Shown here piece by piece: positions 11,232 through 21,715 of a stretch of 64,000 bases of DNA. The DNA is taken from positions 3,286,001 through 3,350,000 of the forward strand of contig JANATG010000001.1 of the NCBI GenBank assembly GCA_029449235.1, given 5' to 3'. The DNA is from Linnemannia schmuckeri. Lineage: Eukaryota > Mortierellomycota > Mortierellomycetes > Mortierellales > Mortierellaceae. The translations under genes were made by a program, and so were the position numbers. Below the pieces are notes generated by a model. That model was not told the origin of the DNA and made no database searches. It saw only the letters and a program-made list of their open reading frames with translations. Position 1 is the first letter of the stretch; every line of letters begins with the position of its first letter.

Positions 11232-11977
11232 TTGCCTTCAAACACACTACCCCATTTTTTTCTCACATCGTGTGAGAATAAAACAAAAAAATATCCGATC
11301 CGGTTTCGCCTGATGTACCTGCTGGATCATTGCAGCCTCTTATCGTATAAACTATGCTGCTGTGTGCATAATGCTTTCATTTCCAAAAGCGTGAGCGCGT
11401 TGGGTCATCTTTGCCGGGTTGTCCAGACCAAGATGTCGGTCGTGCTTTCATACGGCCCAGTGGTTCCTGTCAAAGGTGGTGGCGAAGATTTTTGAAGCGA
11501 GCGTGCTTGCTCAAGTTTTCTCCAGAAGTGTCTTTGTTCGTCCTTGGAGTTTTCGTCTGACTAATCCAGCGAGATTCTTCTCCGCTGTTTTTTGATGAAA
11601 GAGTTAAAGTTGATGAATGAGCGCTGAGGAGATGGTGAAAGGAGAAGAAGGCTTTTTGACAGAGTGCTGGAATAATCACGAAGGACCTCGAAAGTGCCAA
11701 AAGAGCAAAGAGTAGAATACAAGAGTTGATTAGATCATCACGTACGGGCATGAAATCAAGTCCGTACGTAGGTCGAGTTGAGTTTTACTGAGGCGGAATG
11801 TCTATCTCTATCTTCTACAACCCTCGCCACTGACAGAATAGAAGAGCCGTGGAAGGCGATAGAACAATTCGGATCGATATAAGAGAAACGCAGCGCGCCT
11901 TTTTTTGCTTTTTTTTTTTTTTTTTCTTTTTCTTCTTCACTCATCTTCCCCCCTCAACTCCACACACTCACTACATC
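11232..11977. promoter_or_regulatory. Hsp70 promoter region with HSE-like cluster and TATA
   Basis: A TATAA lies at 11878-11882, about 96 bp before the Hsp70 ATG. Just upstream, 11835-11870 carries four GAA/TTC units (AGAAT AGAAG, GGAAG, AGAACAATTC). They resemble a gapped heat-shock element, but the spacing is not a perfect 5-bp repeat. A C/T-rich leader runs from 11898 to the start codon. No coding sequence is supported here. Confidence 0.45.
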
Positions 11978-13295
11978 ATGTCTGAAGGAAAAGGTAAGAT
12001 CATCTCGACATATACACACGCATACTCATCACCACCCCCTCTCCTCTCTACACTTCTTGTTCTTTACTATTTTCTCCATCCCTCTCTCTTCTTTCTCTCT
12101 TCAGGAAGACAGGCTGGACTTTGACGCCTTGTCTTCAAACACGAAGAACACGCTTTTCCCCTACCCTTTCTTTTTCGTACCACTTTATTCTCTCTGTACA
12201 AAGGAGACACCCTCTGCAACGTTCTTCTCTTTATTCGCGCGCTCCAGCTTTCCATGGACCCGATCTATTACGTTCGATCTGCGACTGTATTTAAGCTACT
12301 GCGACGCATTCGACCTCACCAGGCGATATGAGGGAGGCGTATCAGGATGGTGGCTACAATCTCAGGACTTCGTAGTCGAAGAGCCGAGTCTGGAAACACG
12401 TAGAAACGATCGTCGCTCTGTTGATCAGTGGCGCGCAGATCGCGCGCTATTGTGAATCAATGACATTGCGCATGTTTGACTCTATTCGTTGATACGAGGA
12501 TCGAGCGGGGTCAATGCCCTCGTTTTTTATTTTACACCTCGTCATGCCCCCCTGCTGCCTCTTCCACCCCCTTTCCGCCTCTTTGTATGCATGATACAAT
12601 ACGGAAGGCGGTTCGCGATCCGATCATTTTTTTTCTTTTGATGTCTCCCACCTTCCGCCTTCCCTCCCATCCTTCTCCCGCTGAACTTTTTTTGTTGAAT
12701 TGCCTCCTACCACCCTCGGCCATCCAAATTTTTTCTCCCGTTTTTGTTCCATACCCTTCTTTTTCGAGGGTCCCTCCTCTTCGTGTTTCCCTCCCCATCA
12801 CGTGCATACCCTGATTACCCTATCTATCCCTCGCGCGGAACAACAGAAAATTAATCCATTGCGCCTCTTCTCAATTGTTCTTTGTCAATAGCCGTCGGTA
12901 TCGATCTCGGTACTACCTACTCTTGCGTTGCCGTCTGGCAGAACGACCGTGTCGAGATTATCGCCAACGACCAGGGTAACCGCACCACCCCCTCCTATGT
13001 CGCCTTCACCGACTCTGAGCGTCTCATCGGTGATGCCGCCAAGAACCAGGTCGCCATGAACCCCATCAACACCGTCTTCGATGCCAAGCGTCTCATCGGT
13101 CGCCGCTTCGACGACAAGGATGTCCAGTCCGACATGAAGCACTGGCCCTTCAAGGTCATCGACAAGGGCACCAAGCCCTACATCCAGGTCGAGTACAAGG
13201 GCGAGACCAAGGAGTTCACCCCCGAGGAGATTTCCTCCATGGTTTTGACCAAGATGCGTGAGACCGCCGAAGCCTACCTCGGAACCACCGTCACC

Positions 13296-13327
<32 letters not shown>

Positions 13328-13886
13328 TGACTCCCAGCGTCAGGCCACCAAGGATTCCGGTATGATCGCCGGTATGAACATTCTCCGTATCATCAACGAG
13401 CCCACCGCCGCCGCCATTGCCTATGGTTTGGACAAGAAGACCGTCGGTGAGAAGAACGTTCTCATTTTCGATCTCGGTGGTGGTACCTTCGATGTCTCCC
13501 TCCTCACCATCGAGGACGGTATCTTCGAGGTCAAGGCCACTGCTGGTGATACCCATTTGGGAGGAGAGGATTTCGATAACCGTCTCGTCAACCACTTCGT
13601 CCAGGAGTTCAAGCGCAAGCACAAGAAGGATCTTTCCTCCAACCCCCGTGCTCTCCGTCGTCTCCGCACTGCCTGCGAGCGTGCTAAGCGTTCGCTCTCT
13701 TCGTCTGCCCAGACCTCCATCGAGATTGACTCTCTCTTCGAGGGTGTTGACTTCTACACTTCCTTGACCCGTGCCCGTTTCGAGGAGCTTAACCAGGATC
13801 TCTTCCGCAACACCATGGAGCCCGTCGAGAAGGTCCTCCGCGACTCCAAGATCGACAAGGGTCTCGTCGACGAGATCGTCCTCGTC

Positions 13887-13919
<33 letters not shown>

Positions 13920-14171
13920 ATGGTCTCTGACTTCTTCAACGGCAAGGAGCCCAACAAGTCCATCAACCCCGATGAGGCTGTCGCCTACGGTGCTGCCGTC
14001 CAGGCCGCTATTCTCACTGGTGACACCTCAGAGAAGACCCAGGATCTTCTCTTGCTCGATGTCGCTCCCCTCTCCCTCGGAATTGAGACCGCTGGAGGTG
14101 TCATGACCGCCCTCATCAAGCGCAACACCACCGTCCCCACCAAGAAGTCCGAGACCTTCTCGACCTACGCC

Positions 14172-14202
<31 letters not shown>

Positions 14203-14813
14203 ACGAGGGTGAGCGTGCTCGCACCAAGGACAACAACATGCTCGGCAAGTTCGAGCTCACCGGCATCCCCCCCGCACCCCGTGGTGTTCCCCAGATCGAG
14301 GTCGTCTTCGATGTTGATGCCAACGGTATCTTGAACGTCTCTGCCGTCGAGAAGTCGACCGGCCGTGCCAACAAGATCACCATCACCAACGACAAGGGCC
14401 GTCTCTCTAAGGAGGATATCGAGCGCATGGTCAACGAGGCCGAGAAGTACAAGGCTGAGGATGAGGCTGCCACTGCCCGCATCCAGGCCAAGAACGGTCT
14501 CGAGTCCTTCGCCTTCAACATCAAGAACTCTTTGGCTGACGAGAAGGTCGGTGGCAAGCTCGACGAGGCCGACAAGAAGACCTTGGGCGATGCCTGCGAG
14601 GAGGTCATCTCCTGGTTGGACTCTAACCAGGAGGCCGAGAAGGAGGAGTTCGATGCCAAGCAGAAGCACCTCGAGGAGATCTCCAACCCCATCATGATGA
14701 AGGTCTACGGTGGTGCTGGTGGTGCTCCCCCCATGCCCGGTGCTGGCGGTGCCGCCCCTGGTGGCTTCCCCGGCGAGGGTGCCTCCGAGCCCACCATCGA
14801 GGAGGTCGACTAA
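11978..14813 (+). CDS. Cytosolic Hsp70 chaperone (Ssa/Hsc70 type)
   Basis: Exon 1 (11978-11993) encodes MSEGK and one base; exon 2 (12892-14813) completes 645 residues, the usual cytosolic length. The chaperone binds unfolded segments in an ATP cycle with J-protein and exchange-factor partners. Seen: phosphate-binding GIDLGTTYSCV at residues 8-18, connecting and second signatures IFDLGGGTFDVSLL and VLVGGSTRIPK, the substrate-binding domain, a helical lid, and a GGAP-rich tail ending EEVD for TPR co-chaperones. No signal or transit peptide is present, so it is cytosolic/nuclear. Codons are strongly C-ending (GTC, ATC, CTC, AAG), unlike neighbours, consistent with very high expression. The only intron is 898 nt, long for this window, and follows codon 5. 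The start is fixed by MSEGKAVGIDLGTT, the family's usual N terminus. Confidence 0.97.
11994..12891 (+). other. 898-nt first intron of the Hsp70 gene
   Basis: Donor GTAAGA and acceptor TCAATAG. Reading through from the start codon meets a stop at 12122-12124. The interior is C/T-rich with a G/C-richer core (about 12290-12460) that has short self-complementary stretches. No snoRNA box pair or nested gene could be identified with confidence. Confidence 0.85.
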
Positions 14814-15048
14814 ATACCAACCTCACTCTGTTTCTCCTCTCTTTTCAGTTCTCTTTTAGTTTAAACTTGTATTTTTTTTTCTCCCAACCCTCCTCTCATT
14901 TTAATCGCATTGCAATTTGTACATAAAACAATCGTGCAATAATAAAAAAGAAAACAACCATAGACTGGGATCAATGCGCCTCTCTTGATGACAACTGTAG
15001 AAAAGTTTTTTTCGATCTTTATTTTGCTTGTAGAAAATGCTGAAGGAC

Positions 15049-15741
15049 TTACTTGGCCGACATCTTGTACTTGGAAGTGTCAATGATAGCCACTCCACAA
15101 AGTGCACATTGCCCGGCCTTGTATGCGCAGCCTGTAAAAAATGATATCAAGAGAGTGGAGAGAAGATGTTAGTGTTAATAAAGGGGACAATGGTAGTGTG
15201 CGCAACGAGTGTGGATGTGCGTTTCTTTGTGTACCTTGACAATAAATGGCACCGTCCTGATGTACTTTAGACTTGCATGTTTTGCACTTGGCATTCGCAT
15301 ACGGATTGAATTTTGCCGTACTATTGTTGCATCATGAATCAAATATGAAAACGACGTTATTATTAAACATGGAGATGGAGGCAAAGCTCTTATTTAGAAA
15401 GGTCTTGAACCAACAAATATCAAAAAGAATGTGTAGCCTTACACTCGCTTCTTGCTCAGCAGTTTGTTCTCGCCAATCTTGCGCCCTGCTGTGGATGAGG
15501 TCCCGACGGTGGTGTTACGGGCACCGTCTTTCCACTTATCAGGGCAGATCACCTTTGCCAATTTCTTTTCACCTAAGGAAAGAGCGGGAGTTGAAGAGGT
15601 AGAAAGGGAGAAAGTCAGTAAAGTGGGTACTTGAAATGGCAACAACGGACACCGTGAATACATAGTTATTAGTGCTGCGAGTGGAGGATGTCGATGGCCG
15701 AATTAAAGGAGAGCTGTTTGCTTACACTTGGCGCACACCAT
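15049..15741 (-). CDS. CRIPT-family Cys-rich protein, four exons
   Basis: Exons 15741-15726, 15572-15443, 15320-15235 and 15131-15049 give 104 residues (human CRIPT 101). The match runs along the whole protein: MVCAKCEKKL, WKDGARNTT, GRKIGENKLLSKKR, KFNPYANAKCKTCKSKVHQ, YCQGCAYKAGQCALCG and the final Lys-rich tail. Four CxxC pairs suggest a zinc-binding fold. In animals CRIPT binds PDZ domains and is also a minor-spliceosome component; the second role is the more likely one in a fungus, but that is inference. The gene is convergent with Hsp70 (about 235 bp between stop codons) and divergent from HAS1. Confidence 0.93.
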
Positions 15742-16078
15742 GGTTGTAGTTTGTAGTTGCAAGAAGGATGAATGGGAGGGAGAAGAGAAGTGATGCCCTT
15801 TCGGTTTGCATGCATCACCCACTCGTTCTTTTAAGTCTGCCCAAGTAACAAATATGATTTCGCTAATTGAACATATATGTGCAATTAAGGACGCATCACG
15901 TGTAAGATGGACTGCCAGTCGTTGTTTACCAACTTCCCAGTGACTGCCTTGCCTTTTTTTTTTCTTTTTTTTTCTCGAAGCATTTTGTTAATAAGCATAT
16001 CGTTGACTTGAACAGGTTGAACCTGATTACCTTTCCCCATCCACCCACACCCCCATCACCCCTTCACCCCCTTACACC
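15742..16078. promoter_or_regulatory. 337-bp divergent promoter, CRIPT / HAS1
   Basis: The start codons of CRIPT (-) and HAS1 (+) are 337 bp apart. The region has T-rich tracts at 15955-15974 and a C-rich leader before HAS1. No TATA box is clear. The spacing suggests a shared bidirectional promoter. Confidence 0.5.
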
Positions 16079-18275
16079 ATGGCAAAAGCCTCTGCCAAGC
16101 CCGCTGCTGCGGCTCCTGTAGCAAAGGACGGAAATGCCAACAACAAGAGAAAGCGCGAAGAGAAGCTTCTCGAGAAGACCAACAAGAAGGAGAAGGTCCA
16201 AGAACCAGAGTCTGACGAAGAAGAGGAGGAGGTTGAAGAGGCTGAGGATGATGATGAGCAGGAGGAGGACGATGATACCGTTGAAGATGATGATGAGGAA
16301 ATGGAGGAGGATAAGGCCGAGCAAACCAAGGAGCAGGAGGATTTGCCCTCGATCGACTTTTCCGCCAACGAAGTTGCTACCTCCGCAGGTAACCACTCCA
16401 CGTCATCCTTGACCCTTCCTCGACCATTACCTTTCACTCAATTCAGCTATCAACTGGATCCACAACATTCTTTAACATATTCCTTGTCTACTTTTTCTTT
16501 CCTTTGCAACCGTCTCACCATTCTCGACCAAAATGATAACTAGGCGGCAAGAAGATCAACTACGACTTTTCTGCGCTCGAGCTCTGCGAGCCCTCCAAGA
16601 AGGCTATTGTTGACATTGGATTCACAAAGATGACTGAGGTTCAGGCACGCACCATCCCCCCACTGTTGGCTGGTCGTGATGTCCTCGGAGCTGCCAAGAC
16701 AGGATCTGGAAAGACCATTGCTTTCTTGGTTCCTGCCGTTGAATTGCTCTACAAGCTCAAGTTCAAGCCTCGTAACGGTAAGAGCAAATCGGAATGATTA
16801 TTTTTTGTTTTTACATGGGGTTGAGGGGTTGAGGAGGTTAGAGGTTAGCGTAGCAGAACCGATGTGTGGGAAACTAACTTTCGTTATACCCATTGTCTAC
16901 TCTTTTTTGCTATTCAGGTACCGGTGTTATTATTATCTCGCCCACCCGTGAGTTGGCTCTTCAGATCTTTGGAGTTGCTAAGGATTTGCTCAAGTACCAC
17001 AATCAGACTTTCGGAATCGTCATTGGAGGCGCCAACCGTAAGGCTGAGGCCGACAAGCTTGCCAAGGGTGTCAATCTCTTGGTCGCCACTCCTGGTCGTC
17101 TTCTTGATCATCTTCAGGTAAACATCATGTGCTAACGTTAATTTGTACCTTTCGAGCAAAGTTAATGACTGCAGTTAATGGTCAAGTACTAACCCAATGC
17201 ACAAATGGCGCCTTTAACAACAATATAGAACACCAAGGGATTTGTGTTTAAGAACTTGAAGGCGTTGGTTATCGATGAGGCTGATCGTATTCTGGAGTGC
17301 GGATTCGAGGATGAGATGAAGCAGATTATCAAGTTGTTGCCCAAGGAAAACCGCCAGTCGATGCTTTTCTCTGCCACTCAGACGACTAAGGTCACGGATT
17401 TGGCCCGTATTTCGCTCAAGGCTGGACCTTTGTACATCAACGTGGACGAGAAGAAGGAGACTGCGACCGCTGACGGACTGGAGCAAGGATATGTGATCTG
17501 CGACAGTGACAAGCGGTTTTTGTTGTTGTTCACGTTCCTCAAGAAGAACCTCAAGAAGAAGGTCATTGTCTTCTTCTCGTCCTGTAACTCAGTCAAGTAC
17601 CACGCCGAGTTGCTCAACTATATTGATATCCCCGTCCTCGACCTGCACGGACGCCAGAAGCAGCAGAAGCGGACGACAACCTTTTTTGAATTCATCAACG
17701 CCGAGACTGGAATCCTGCTGTGTACCGATGTTGCCGCCCGTGGACTGGATATCCCCGCTGTCGATTGGATTATTCAGTTCGACCCCCCAGATGATCCCCG
17801 TGACTATATCCACCGTGTCGGTCGTACAGCCCGTGGTGGTTCCACCGGCAAGTCGCTTCTGTTTTTGCTCCCCTCTGAGCTGGGCTTCCTCCGGTACCTG
17901 AAGCACGCCAAGGTTCCCCTGAACGAATACCAGTTCCCTACTTCCAAGATTGCGAACGTCCAGAGCCAATTGGAAAAGTTGGTCGAGAAGAACTACTACC
18001 TCAACAAATCTGCAAGGGATGGCTACAGGAGTTACCTGCAGAGTTATGCATCCTACGCACAAAAGGGTACATTTGATGTCAACAAGCTGGATCTCGTCAA
18101 GGTCGCCAAGGCCTTTGGCTTCTCCGTCCCTCCTAAGGTCAACATCTCGGTCGGATCTGTCAAGGGCAACACTGCTAACAAGAAGGCTTATGTCTCGGGA
18201 GAGAAGAAGACTAGCAACCACCCTAACAGTGGTCGTCGTCCCAATGGCGATGGTGGACGTCAATTCTCTCGCTAA
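16079..18275 (+). CDS. HAS1: DEAD-box ATP-dependent RNA helicase HAS1 (DDX18)
   Basis: Exons 16079-16388, 16544-16777, 16918-17117 and 17229-18275 join to 596 residues. Has1 is a nucleolar helicase needed for 40S and 60S pre-ribosome maturation. Residues 1-100 are Lys/Glu-rich with long acidic runs. Helicase motifs: Q-motif region near 115-140, AKTGSGKT (154-161), PTRELA, TPGRLLDHLQ, DEAD (264-267), SAT (296-298), and HRVGRTAR near 443. The helicase-to-tail region (YLKHAKVPLNEYQFP, YLQSYASYAQKGTFDVNKLD, VAKAFGFSVPPKV) is characteristic of Has1 among DEAD-box proteins. The tail is Lys/Asn/Gly-rich. The 3' end is convergent with the HSF gene. Confidence 0.95.
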
Positions 18276-18529
18276 GAGGTAGAAACATCTAGCAAGGGTA
18301 ATCTTTTCATCCGCACATTGTCATTCTTAATTTCTTTTCCTTCTCACCTTCATTTTTCATAGCATTTTTTCTCTCATCTTATCCAAAAAGTAAAACGCAC
18401 GCACAATTTTAGATGCAAAAGACTTGTTTATTGTAAAAAAGAATTATGTACAAAAAAAACAACAACAACAAACAAACTTGTATGCAAAAAATGAGTAAGA
18501 GCTTTATTATGTTATGCAAGTCTTGTGTC
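18276..18529. terminator. Convergent 3' ends of HAS1 and HSF
   Basis: 254 bp between two stop codons, AT-rich, with AATAAA-like motifs readable on both strands around 18450-18520. The transcripts probably overlap or nearly meet here. Confidence 0.4.
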
Positions 18530-21501
18530 TTATGAAGGCCCAAGGTCAAGAAGCTCTTCAAGTCCTCCATCCTCTCCCACAGTTGTTATCCGAGGATTGG
18601 CGCCAACATGAAAATTGTTGTTGGAGCCGTTGTTGGTGTTTGACCATGCTGGGACCGCTGAATTCGTGGTGGCAGTAGAAGTAGTAGATGTTGGTGAACC
18701 ACCGGGGAGAGATACGGGATGCGAGGTCAGGAAATCTTGTACCTGGTTGAATTGGGTTGTTGTGTCATGGTTCTGGTTGAACCCACCGTAGCCTCCAATC
18801 GCGTCTTGGAACGATCCCAAGTCCGGGTACGCACTTGTATCTAGGTCGGTTGGAGAAAAGAGAGATCTTGGAGTCAGTACATGGCAAATGAGCTGACGAA
18901 AAGAAACAAACCATGGAAAACAAATATACTTGTATGTTACTCACCAAAGGAATTGGCAAGGGCAAGATAGGCATCATCTCCTCCACCGTCAAAATCATCA
19001 TCCAAATCAAAGTTATCGATATTAAGACCATGCTGTCCAAGAGCATCCAGACTCTGTTGCAATCTCTCCTGATCCATCACAATCTGATCCACACCCTTAG
19101 TGATATGCACGCCCGCGGGGGTCTGACTGAACGTTGGGGCGGCCAACAATGCAGACGACAAAGAAGAAGGGTTGGGTGGTGGTAATGGCGGCACCAGGGA
19201 CTGAGCGTTCTGGGTAGTGTCCCGCGCATTAGCCATCGAGATCGACCGAAGCATGTCATGGTGCGCGGGGGAAGTCAGGACGTTTGGATGGAGTGTTGTT
19301 GGGAGAGTTAAGTTCGAGGGGTCGAACTGAAAGCCTCCACTAAGAGCGGATTGAATATCGCCTACGGAGGAGGCGGTATTAGTGGTGTTAAGGTTATTGG
19401 CTTTGTTGGCGTTCTGTTGGGCATAGTTTAGAAGGCTAGGCAAGAGGTAGTCGGGGATCTGTGAGGCGGGTGTCAAGTTGTGGGTAGTGGCGGCTGATGA
19501 TAAGGTGGGGATTGTGGGGAGTCCTGCTGTCGATGTTGCTGATGTTGTGGTGGTGGGAGGTTTCTTTTGCGGTGTCTGCTTAGCGTTCGAGAACATCGCT
19601 AGCGTATCTATTATTTTCCAAAAGGCATAAACCGTTTTTTAGTAATGCGCATACCAATAAGAGCGAGCACTGAGCAAAGTGTTAAAGTTACCTGGCGTGA
19701 GTTCGCTGATGTTTCCAACATCAGATGGGTCCCGTTTCCGCTTGCTACCCGACAAAACAATTTCCTCCGCACCATCATCCTCATCCAGGTCCTCTTCCTC
19801 ATCATTATCTTCAGCCTCGACCAACCGTCTTGCAGTCGATACACCAGAATCGCGAAGAGCAGTCTCTCCATCTGTGATCGTCAGCCTCGCTTTCTTGTTA
19901 GGCACAATCGCGCGTTTTTTCTCGCCCGAAAAAACACTCGCCAAGAATCTCAGGATCTTGTCAATCGTCTCCTGTTGTCTCTGATGTCTCTCCCTTGCCT
20001 GAATCGATTCTTGCCAGAGCGACTGGTGGTCCCGCTCAATGTTCCTGAGGTCGGTCGAGATGGCGACCTGGTGTCGTTTGATGGCGTTCACCTCCTTCAC
20101 AATATGCCCCAGATCCAGCATGAGAGCATCTCGTTTGTTGACACCGCCAGCGCCATTACCAGCCCCTCCTGCTCCGCCTGCCCGACCACCGTTGGCACCG
20201 CCACTAATATCGGCACCAATGCCGGCACCACCAGTAATAGTGCTCATCAAGCTGTCCTGTCCTGCCTTGGCATTGTTGACTGCCGACGATGCCTTTTTGC
20301 GTTCGACAAGGTGAAGCAGGTCTGGTTGGTCTCGTTGGAAGTGAGGATTGCTGAACTCGCAGTGCTCTGTATCCGAGTCTGGCATGAGAACTCCTTGCTG
20401 CAGATGTGGCACCTTGTGGAAGTCGTACATGTTCAGTTGACGGACAAAGGACGTGAACAGGTTGTGTTTGAAGAACTTTGGCAGCACCTCCTTTGCGAAC
20501 CTGACCTGATCCGTCACTAATTATAAAGTATGGAAGAAACAATAAGTGTTGCAGTAGGAGGTTAGTACGTTTTTTACGTGAAGGGGAACAGATTTCGACT
20601 AATGCGTTTGTTGTTGCTTACCAATAAAGGAGTCTCCATCTTCGGACCAATGGATAAGGTCGTTTGAGCTGGGATTGCCCACCATACTATAGATTGAAGT
20701 GATCATATCAAGGGTAATGAAGATCTCCTGTTAGATAACACTGGGTTCATCGCTGTTTCAAAATGCTTAAACATCGTCCGTACATGCAGGGATACGTTAC
20801 TTGTAGAGCTTGGACAGAAAGTTGGTGACGTTCCCTCGGGTACTATTGTTCGTCGCCCGGGTGAGAGGCTGCAGTGACTGGGAGGTTGACGTCGAGGCAG
20901 CGTTTCCTGTTGTTGTTGTTACTGCTCCGCTACGCCCCTTGGCTTTCGTAGTAATAGTAGTAGTAGTAGTAGTGTTTGCTGGTCGAGCGACTGTGCTCAT
21001 AGTTTGAGAAACTGGCTGTAATGCCACAGAGGTAGCTGGAGTTGCAGGGGTATTTGTTGATGTAGGGCTGTTGAGGGTTGAGAGAGCAGTATTGGCATCC
21101 AATGTGACTCCTGCATTCTGGAGTTGCTGGTACTGTTGGAGAAGCTGAAGTTGCTGGCTCTGTTGAAGTTGTTGGAGCTGTTGAAGCTGTTGCATTTGAA
21201 GTATCTGTTGCTGTTGCTGCTGTTGTTGTTGCTGTTGCTGCTGTTGTTGTTGCTGTTGCTGCTGAACGGCATTGTTGAACATGGAGACAGGATTCAAGAT
21301 AGCGGTAGAGGGAGCACCATAGTCAGAAAGAGAAGGCGAAGGCATAAAAGGCAACATCGTCGAGGTAGGGGTAGTGATGATTGGTTTGGGGCTATTGCTG
21401 CTATCGGTGCCGTTCTCGCTTGCTGCCACCGAGAGGGGACTGTTGCTGGAGAGTTCGACGATTCTAGAATTGCTAGATGAGTCGTTTGAGGAAAACATCA
21501 T
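18530..21501 (-). CDS. Heat-shock factor transcription factor (HSF1-type) with polyGln N-terminus
   Basis: Exons 21501-20801, 20686-20622, 20516-19692, 19607-18945 and 18840-18530 join to 854 residues. The HSF DNA-binding domain spans three exons at about residues 224-330: FLSKLYNMV, DLIHWSEDGDSFIV, LPKFFKHNLFTSFVRQLNMY, DFHKV and FSNPHFQRDQPDLL. A coiled coil follows (LWQESIQARERHQRQQ, then ETIDKILRFLASVF), equivalent to the HR-A/B trimerisation region. The N-terminus has about 21 Gln near residues 80-101; the C-terminus is Ser/Asn/Thr-rich with acidic patches that may activate transcription. HSF trimers bind GAA/TTC repeats of chaperone genes; an Hsp70 gene lies about 4 kb away. The start is uncertain: 21501 is the first in-frame ATG, but the frame stays open to an acceptor-like TCTCTAG near 21715, so an upstream exon is possible. 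Confidence 0.9.
21200..21263 (-). repeat. CAG/CAA microsatellite encoding polyGln in HSF
   Basis: A mixed CAA/CAG run encodes about 21 consecutive Gln, followed by a Gln/Leu-rich stretch to about 21120. Interruptions by CAA should limit slippage. Confidence 0.9.
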
Positions 21502-21715
21502 GCCAAACGACTGTCCGTGTGTCTGTCTGTAAGTGTTGGTCAGAATGGAGCTAGAGAAGGGATTGCTTGCTTGAGCCTGTTTCCTCACTTGGATGAGTAG
21601 TTGATGCTGCTCCTTGTAGTAAGGAGGAGGGAGTGTGGGGTTGAAGGATGTGTTCCTTGCTTGAAGAAGTAGAAGATGACCCGTCCTTGTTTCTTGGGGT
21701 GATGCTGATTCCTAG

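Noticed and set aside
12290..12470. G/C-rich core of the Hsp70 intron considered as a snoRNA
   Set aside because: No convincing C/D or H/ACA box pair at proper spacing could be found by eye.
12885..13622. 245-residue minus-strand open frame opposite Hsp70 (and 213 residues at 14028-14669)
   Set aside because: Shadow frames caused by the strong codon bias of the Hsp70 coding strand; the sequences are Gly/Val/Leu-rich and resemble no protein.
19645..20520. 291-residue plus-strand open frame opposite the HSF DNA-binding exon
   Set aside because: The minus strand encodes a clear HSF domain with matching splice sites; the plus frame has no recognisable features.
20810..21480. Plus-strand Leu-rich frames opposite HSF
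   Set aside because: Antisense of the polyGln region.
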